From Bacteroidales bacterium (GTDB lineage: Bacteria; Bacteroidota; Bacteroidia; Bacteroidales; ML635J-15): a stretch of DNA of 10,003 nucleotides. The number at the start of each line of letters is the position of its first letter. Position 1 is the stretch's first letter. The DNA lies in NCBI GenBank assembly GCA_028696755.1, contig JAQVGK010000082.1, positions 1 to 10,003 on the forward strand, given 5' to 3'. Shown here piece after piece: positions 6,973-10,003 of the stretch. Both the position numbers and the translations under genes were made by a program. The notes under the pieces were generated by a model. That model was not told the origin of the DNA and ran no database searches. It saw only the letters and a program-made list of their open reading frames with translations.

Positions 6973-7901
6973 TGGGCGATTTATTTAAAACAACAATAGC
7001 TTTTATTAAGGACAATTTTAATTTGAAATTGTACATTTCTGTTGTTGCTGTAACTGCGCTTATTATCATCTTCGAGTATTCAACATACTACATAGATTTA
7101 ACAAGTGATAGATTATCCTTGGATTTGCTTATTTATCCATTTAATTTTATCGTTTTTGCAATTTCGTATTATGCTGTCGTTGTTATGCTTAAAGTTTTCG
7201 ATCCTGATAAAACCAATTTGAGTTTGGAATTTTGGCTTAAAAGCTTCGCAGGTTTAATGATTCTTAGTTTATATATTTCCTTTTTTGGCCACTATGGGTT
7301 GAATTTTGGATTATCTTATCCAGAGATTTATTATTATTACCATACATCCGAAAATCTTACAGGGATTGTTACTTTGTTATTTCCTCTGTTTTTAATTTAT
7401 TTGATTTTTGATCGCAAAAGTGAAGCAGGTTTTTACGGATTAAACTTAAAAACTTTTAACTTTAAAATTGCATTAATTCTTACAGTTGTCGCTGTTTTAA
7501 TTTCATTTGTCGGCAGTAAATTCGAGTCTGTTGGGCAATATTACCCAATTCTTAATAGAACTGCATACCAGATATTTGCCCATAAATCTGGATTAAATAA
7601 GATTCTAGTCGCAACCGGATTCGAAGCCGCTTACATGTTCGACTTTATTATGATAGAATTGTTTTTTAGAGGGTTTATGATTTTTGGATTTATAAAGCTA
7701 TTGGGTAAGAATGCGATTCTGCCAGTTGCTACTTTGTATGCAGTAATTCACTTTGGTAAACCTTTACCCGAGACAATAAGTTCGTTTTTTGGAGCCTATT
7801 TTTTAGGAATTGTGGCATACAATCAAAAAAATATTGGAATAGGAGTAGTCCTGCATTGTGCTCTTGCACTTTCAATGGAATTGTTTACTTTGAGGTGGTA
7901 A
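6972..7901 (+). CDS. CPBP-family (Abi/CAAX-like) intramembrane protease
   Basis: 309 residues with about seven or eight hydrophobic segments (around 20-38, 50-73, 92-108, 130-147, 165-181, 222-243, 248-262, 270-285, 288-306). The conserved C-terminal core shows IELFFRG (E229, R233), then AVIHFGKP (H260), then VVLHCALAL (H295), matching the three catalytic motifs of the family (EExxxR, FxxxH, H). The first glutamate of the EE pair is replaced by I228, while the second is kept. I do not know whether this weakens activity or marks a subfamily. The ATG overlaps the dacB stop by one base (TAATG), so translation probably depends on ribosomes finishing dacB. If the dacB frameshift is real, expression of this gene could suffer. 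Substrate unknown; an envelope-related role is inferred from the coupling. It faces the next gene, with nine bases between the stops and no terminator visible. Confidence 0.85.
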   Translation: MGDLFKTTIAFIKDNFNLKLYISVVAVTALIIIFEYSTYYIDLTSDRLSLDLLIYPFNFIVFAISYYAVVVMLKVFDPDKTNLSLEFWLKSFAGLMILSLYISFFGHYGLNFGLSYPEIYYYYHTSENLTGIVTLLFPLFLIYLIFDRKSEAGFYGLNLKTFNFKIALILTVVAVLISFVGSKFESVGQYYPILNRTAYQIFAHKSGLNKILVATGFEAAYMFDFIMIELFFRGFMIFGFIKLLGKNAILPVATLYAVIHFGKPLPETISSFFGAYFLGIVAYNQKNIGIGVVLHCALALSMELFTLRW

Positions 7902-7910
7902 TGTGTTAAC

Positions 7911-8339
7911 TTACAAAGGCTTTACCCTATCCCAGAATTCTTTAATTATTTTTCTGTTTTTAACATTTCCAACAAAGCCAGATTGTATTTTTTCGCCCTT
8001 AAATTTGAATCTAATTCCACCAAAAAACATAAAACCTACATTTACTTCAAATTTTTCGAGATTTTGATAAGGAATTACATAGCGAGTAGGGAGGGTAGAA
8101 ATGAGCTCAGTTTCAAAAGCAACAATTTCAACGCTGTCGAGATTGTCAATAACGGAATTAAAGTAAGAAGGATCATAAATATTTTTTGAAACAATTCCTG
8201 TCATATCTTGCGCTTTGTCGGGTAATATAAACAGATATCTGGCCGTCATAATCATTTTGCCATTAATATTGTTTCCAGTATTTAAAACGTCGTTGATTTT
8301 AACCGACGGTAAATAAATATAATCCTCAAACTGTTTCAT
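7911..8339 (-). CDS. Hypothetical protein (142 residues, cytoplasmic, beta-rich)
   Basis: I do not recognise the family. It has no signal peptide and no membrane segment. The sequence alternates short beta-prone stretches (GKMIMTARYLFILP, VEIVAFETELI, TRYVIPYQNLEKFEV, GGIRFKFKG) and ends in a probable helix (NRKIIKEFWDRVKPL). This strand-rich body with a C-terminal helix is reminiscent of PH- or GRAM-like folds, but that is only a shape argument. It is convergent with the CPBP protease gene and divergent from the cardiolipin synthase-like gene, with which it shares an 85-base promoter region. A minus-strand -7 element lies 23 bases before its ATG. Codon use and AT-content look like the neighbours. 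Confidence 0.75.
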   Translation of the reverse strand: MKQFEDYIYLPSVKINDVLNTGNNINGKMIMTARYLFILPDKAQDMTGIVSKNIYDPSYFNSVIDNLDSVEIVAFETELISTLPTRYVIPYQNLEKFEVNVGFMFFGGIRFKFKGEKIQSGFVGNVKNRKIIKEFWDRVKPL

Positions 8340-8361
8340 AGAATATCAGATTTAGTAATGA

Positions 8362-8369
8362 CAAAATTA
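8362..8369 (-). promoter_or_regulatory. Candidate -7 element TAATTTTG for the 142-residue protein
   Basis: The minus strand reads TAATTTTG, matching TAnnTTTG, 23 bases upstream of the ATG at 8339. This would give a leader of about 16 bases. No good -33 element is seen. Confidence 0.4.
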
Positions 8370-8390
8370 CAATAAATTTCGTAATAATGC

Positions 8391-8398
8391 TATATTTG
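8391..8398 (+). promoter_or_regulatory. Candidate -7 element TATATTTG for the cardiolipin synthase-like gene
   Basis: TATATTTG is a perfect match to TAnnTTTG, 27 bases before the ATG at 8425. The short AT-rich leader has no Shine-Dalgarno sequence, usual for Bacteroidota. No good -33 element is seen. With the opposing element at 8362-8369 it makes a compact back-to-back promoter pair. Confidence 0.5.
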
Positions 8399-8424
8399 TA
8401 AAAAAAAGTGAAATTTTAACATTT

Positions 8425-9495
8425 ATGTCATTTTTGCAAAGCAATAGCTTGTTTGACGATCCTCTGAGTTTGTTTTCCGCAATGTTGGAAGATATTCGAA
8501 GCGCAAAACGAAGCGTCTTATTGCAGACATATAAATTTGGCAATGACAGCATTGGTCAGAAATTTCGCGATGAGCTAACCAAATGCGCACGACGTGGTGT
8601 GAAAGTTAAGTTACTTATTGACTCGTGGGGAGCTGGTGTATCCGAATCTTTTTTCGAGGATTTGCTTAGCCTTGGTGGCGAAGTTAAGTTCTTTGAGAAA
8701 ATAAAGCTTAGCCTAGATGTTTTTTCACGAAATCATAGACGAAATCATCGTAAACTTTTAATCATTGACCAAAGTATAACATATATTGGTTCAGCAAATA
8801 TTACAGCATATAGTATTAGTTGGCGCGAATGTACCATAAGAATAACAGGCGATATTGCGCATAAGTTTGAAAGAATTTTTAATACAGATTGGCTGGTATC
8901 CAGTAAACTTTATTACAACAAACGTTTAAGCACCAGAATTCTTCGACATGGCGATATAGAGATTATTCGTGATGTTCCGGGAAATATTAGACAGCCAGTG
9001 CGCAAAAAGTATTTAAAGATGATTCGCGAGGCCAAGGATAAAATTATTATTGAAACACCTTATTTTTTACCAGGATCGGGTCTGCGTCGAAGTCTGGCTA
9101 GAGCTGTTAGACGTGGCATAAAGGTAATCGTTTTAACACCCGAGAATTCAGATGTTATGCTGTTTGATTTTCTGCGTAATAAGTATTTTGGATTTTTCCA
9201 CCGAAATGGGATTCAGATTCTTTTGTACACACCTTCAAACTTACATGCAAAGGCTATTCTGGCCGATGAAACATCTTTTTTTATGGGTTCGAGTAATTTC
9301 GATTATCGCAGTTTTATGTTCATGCACGAAATAAACATAGCTGGAAAAAATCCCGAAATTTCATCGCTATTGAAAAATCACCTCGACGAAACCATTAAAG
9401 ATTGCCGTTCTTTCGACTACGAGAAATGGAAAAACAGACATTTCTTTCAAAAGCTAATCGAATGGCTTTTGGTACCTGTTCGGCATTTGTTCTGA
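8425..9495 (+). CDS. Phospholipase D family protein, cardiolipin synthase-like
   Basis: 356 residues with two complete HKD motifs: HRKLLIID (H108, K110, D115) followed by YIGSANIT, and HAKAILAD (H274, K276, D281) followed by FMGSSNFDYRS. Two HKD halves in one chain plus GSAN/GSSN are the hallmark of PLD-type phosphatidyltransferases. Cardiolipin synthases of this family join two phosphatidylglycerol molecules (or PG and PE) at the inner membrane. Compared with ClsA it lacks the two N-terminal membrane helices and begins almost directly at the catalytic domain, as in ClsB-type enzymes; the basic, aromatic C-terminus (FFQKLIEWLLVPVRHLF) could attach it to the membrane. The alternative is another phosphatidyl- or phosphodiester-transferring PLD enzyme. 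It appears to be a single transcription unit: its own promoter lies upstream, and the next gene downstream has its own promoter and riboswitch. Confidence 0.85.
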   Translation: MSFLQSNSLFDDPLSLFSAMLEDIRSAKRSVLLQTYKFGNDSIGQKFRDELTKCARRGVKVKLLIDSWGAGVSESFFEDLLSLGGEVKFFEKIKLSLDVFSRNHRRNHRKLLIIDQSITYIGSANITAYSISWRECTIRITGDIAHKFERIFNTDWLVSSKLYYNKRLSTRILRHGDIEIIRDVPGNIRQPVRKKYLKMIREAKDKIIIETPYFLPGSGLRRSLARAVRRGIKVIVLTPENSDVMLFDFLRNKYFGFFHRNGIQILLYTPSNLHAKAILADETSFFMGSSNFDYRSFMFMHEINIAGKNPEISSLLKNHLDETIKDCRSFDYEKWKNRHFFQKLIEWLLVPVRHLF

Positions 9496-9628
9496 CTTAG
9501 CTTTATTCTCCAAGCCATTGCATCAGTCAAATCTCCTAAGACCTATATTGACTCTGCCGAAGGGGCGAAGGACCGTCTTTCAATCCAACTCTGCCCCAAA
9601 ACATATTTCAAATTCCCAAAAATTCACT
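9496..9628. other. Intergenic stretch between the PLD gene and the TPP riboswitch
   Basis: About 130 bases. ACTCTGCC occurs twice (9551-9558 and 9588-9595), and GGGGC (9562-9566) can pair with GCCCC (9593-9597), but no U-run follows, so I do not call a terminator. No gene is seen here. Confidence 0.4.
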
Positions 9629-9636
9629 TATCTTTG
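9629..9636 (+). promoter_or_regulatory. Promoter -7 element TATCTTTG of the thiamin-regulated unit
   Basis: TATCTTTG matches TAnnTTTG. A TTC at 9607-9609, 19 bases upstream, resembles the -33 TTTG. Transcription would begin near 9643, just before the riboswitch aptamer, which strongly supports this site. Confidence 0.65.
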
Positions 9637-9644
9637 TCGCGTCA

Positions 9645-9720
9645 AAGTGACAGGGGTGCCAACAGGCTGAGATCATACCCTATGAACCTGATGCGGGTAA
9701 TGCCGACGAAGGGAGGTACA
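9645..9720 (+). promoter_or_regulatory. TPP riboswitch (THI element)
   Basis: The conserved core is complete: CAGGGGTGCC, CTGAGA (9667-9672), ATACCCTATGAACCTGAT, GGGTAATGCC and GAAGGGA. GGGG pairs with ACCC to form P2. P3 is unusually short: GCC (9658-9660) with GGC (9665-9667) closing an AACA loop. The aptamer binds thiamin pyrophosphate and normally lowers expression of thiamin synthesis or uptake genes. The plus-strand gene beginning near 9957 is the regulated target. In Bacteroidota such riboswitches precede either thi biosynthesis operons or thiamin uptake genes (a TonB-dependent receptor with a PnuT-type transporter). The window ends before this can be decided. Confidence 0.95.
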
Positions 9721-9956
9721 TGATTCATTCCGTTTAGCCTGATTTATTTTAAACTGTCGTTATGAGATGACCTAGAGTCGAGCAGGACGACCGCCCGTAA
9801 TTTTTTTTAACGAAGGAATAGCGAGCTATTTAGAGGAAGAAAAAAATAAGGAAGAGAGTATTGCGAAGGCTATAGGGCATAGTAATAGATAGTTTAAAAA
9901 TAATTCAGGCTAGTTTCATCCCAATTATTTTTTTAAAAATTAAAAATTAAATTATT
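9721..9956. other. Long leader between TPP riboswitch and downstream start codon
   Basis: 236 bases, long for a TPP leader. It includes a T8 run (9801-9808) preceded only by a weak stem, and an AU-rich hairpin with U-run near its end (separate entry). Between TAG 9773 and TAG 9890 one frame is open for 38 codons with protein-like composition (FFNEGIASYLEEE, ESIAKAIGHSNR) but has no ATG, GTG or TTG. It may be a gene remnant or coincidence. Confidence 0.45.
9896..9934 (+). terminator. AU-rich hairpin with U-run: possible attenuator of the TPP riboswitch unit
   Basis: AAAAATAATT (9896-9905) pairs perfectly with AATTATTTTT (9923-9932); GG (9908-9909) and CC in the 17-base loop can add to the stem. 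The 3' side is itself a T7 run (9928-9934). It lies 22 bases before the ATG at 9957, where a riboswitch-controlled attenuator could sit. The stem is almost all A-U, so termination strength is doubtful. Confidence 0.3.
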
Positions 9957-10003
9957 ATGAAACTTTTTCTTTTTTAAGTGTTTTTTATTGTCTTGGCCTT
10001 TTT
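9957..10003 (+). CDS. Start of the riboswitch-controlled gene (probable signal peptide; frame uncertain)
   Basis: ATG 9957 begins MKLFLF and then meets TAA (9975-9977). With one more T in the T6 run (9970-9975), the frame would continue as MKLFLFLSVFYCLGLF, a good signal-peptide sequence. Alternatively a GTG at 9978 starts a hydrophobic peptide (VFFIVLAF). In either case the product looks like an exported or membrane protein, which would suit a thiamin uptake receptor better than a cytosolic thi enzyme. The window ends too soon to choose. Placement behind the TPP riboswitch is the main support that a gene starts here. Confidence 0.35.

Noticed and set aside
9551..9597. ACTCTGCC direct repeats and GGGGC/GCCCC pairing as a terminator or att site
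   Set aside because: The stem is five bases with a 26-base loop and no T-run. There is no integrase or target duplication nearby.

Overview
The window looks like chromosomal DNA of a low-GC member of the Bacteroidota. Evidence: repeated TAnnTTTG-type -7 promoter elements, starts without Shine-Dalgarno sequences, a surface-type lipoprotein, a class S13 PBP4 of the Bacteroidota type (KSG instead of KTG), and a TPP riboswitch preceded by TATCTTTG. Genus cannot be told from this sequence.

Layout, left to right. (1) 2-1083, plus strand: the C-terminal end of a probable outer-membrane beta-barrel protein overlaps a lipoprotein calcineurin-like phosphoesterase by 13 bases. (2) 1290-2132, plus strand: a RhuM-family gene with a C-terminal phospholipase D-like (HKD) domain. 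It has no normal start codon and carries an in-frame TAA between its two halves, so it is probably a decayed accessory gene. (3) 2235-3928, minus strand: a class II (FucA-type) aldolase and an MtnA-type sugar-phosphate isomerase sharing an ATGA overlap, consistent with salvage of 5-deoxyribose or methylthioribose from 5'-deoxyadenosine/MTA. (4) 3959-5212, minus strand: an intact AAA/DUF4143 ATPase with a 33-base tandem repeat just upstream; each good repeat unit carries a candidate promoter -7 element. (5) 5528-7901, plus strand: dacB (PBP4, cell-wall DD-carboxypeptidase/endopeptidase), broken by a one-base frameshift near 5805 that separates the nucleophile from the rest of the active site, then a CPBP membrane protease coupled through TAATG. 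(6) 7911-8339, minus strand: a small hypothetical protein. It is divergent from (7) 8425-9495, plus strand: a cardiolipin synthase-like enzyme with two intact HKD motifs. (8) 9629-10003: a TPP riboswitch with its own promoter, a leader of about 240 bases with an AU-rich hairpin and U-run, and the first codons of a gene that should be thiamin-related. The first ATG of that gene is closed after six codons.

The main theme is envelope biology (outer-membrane protein, lipoprotein phosphoesterase, PBP4, CPBP protease, cardiolipin synthase) with a metabolic salvage pair and two accessory genes between. Three reading frames in 10 kb are disrupted (RhuM-PLD, dacB, and possibly the gene after the riboswitch). 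This is either real gene decay or sequence error, and it should be resolved before any of these genes is called functional. No transposase, CRISPR array, tRNA or rRNA was seen.
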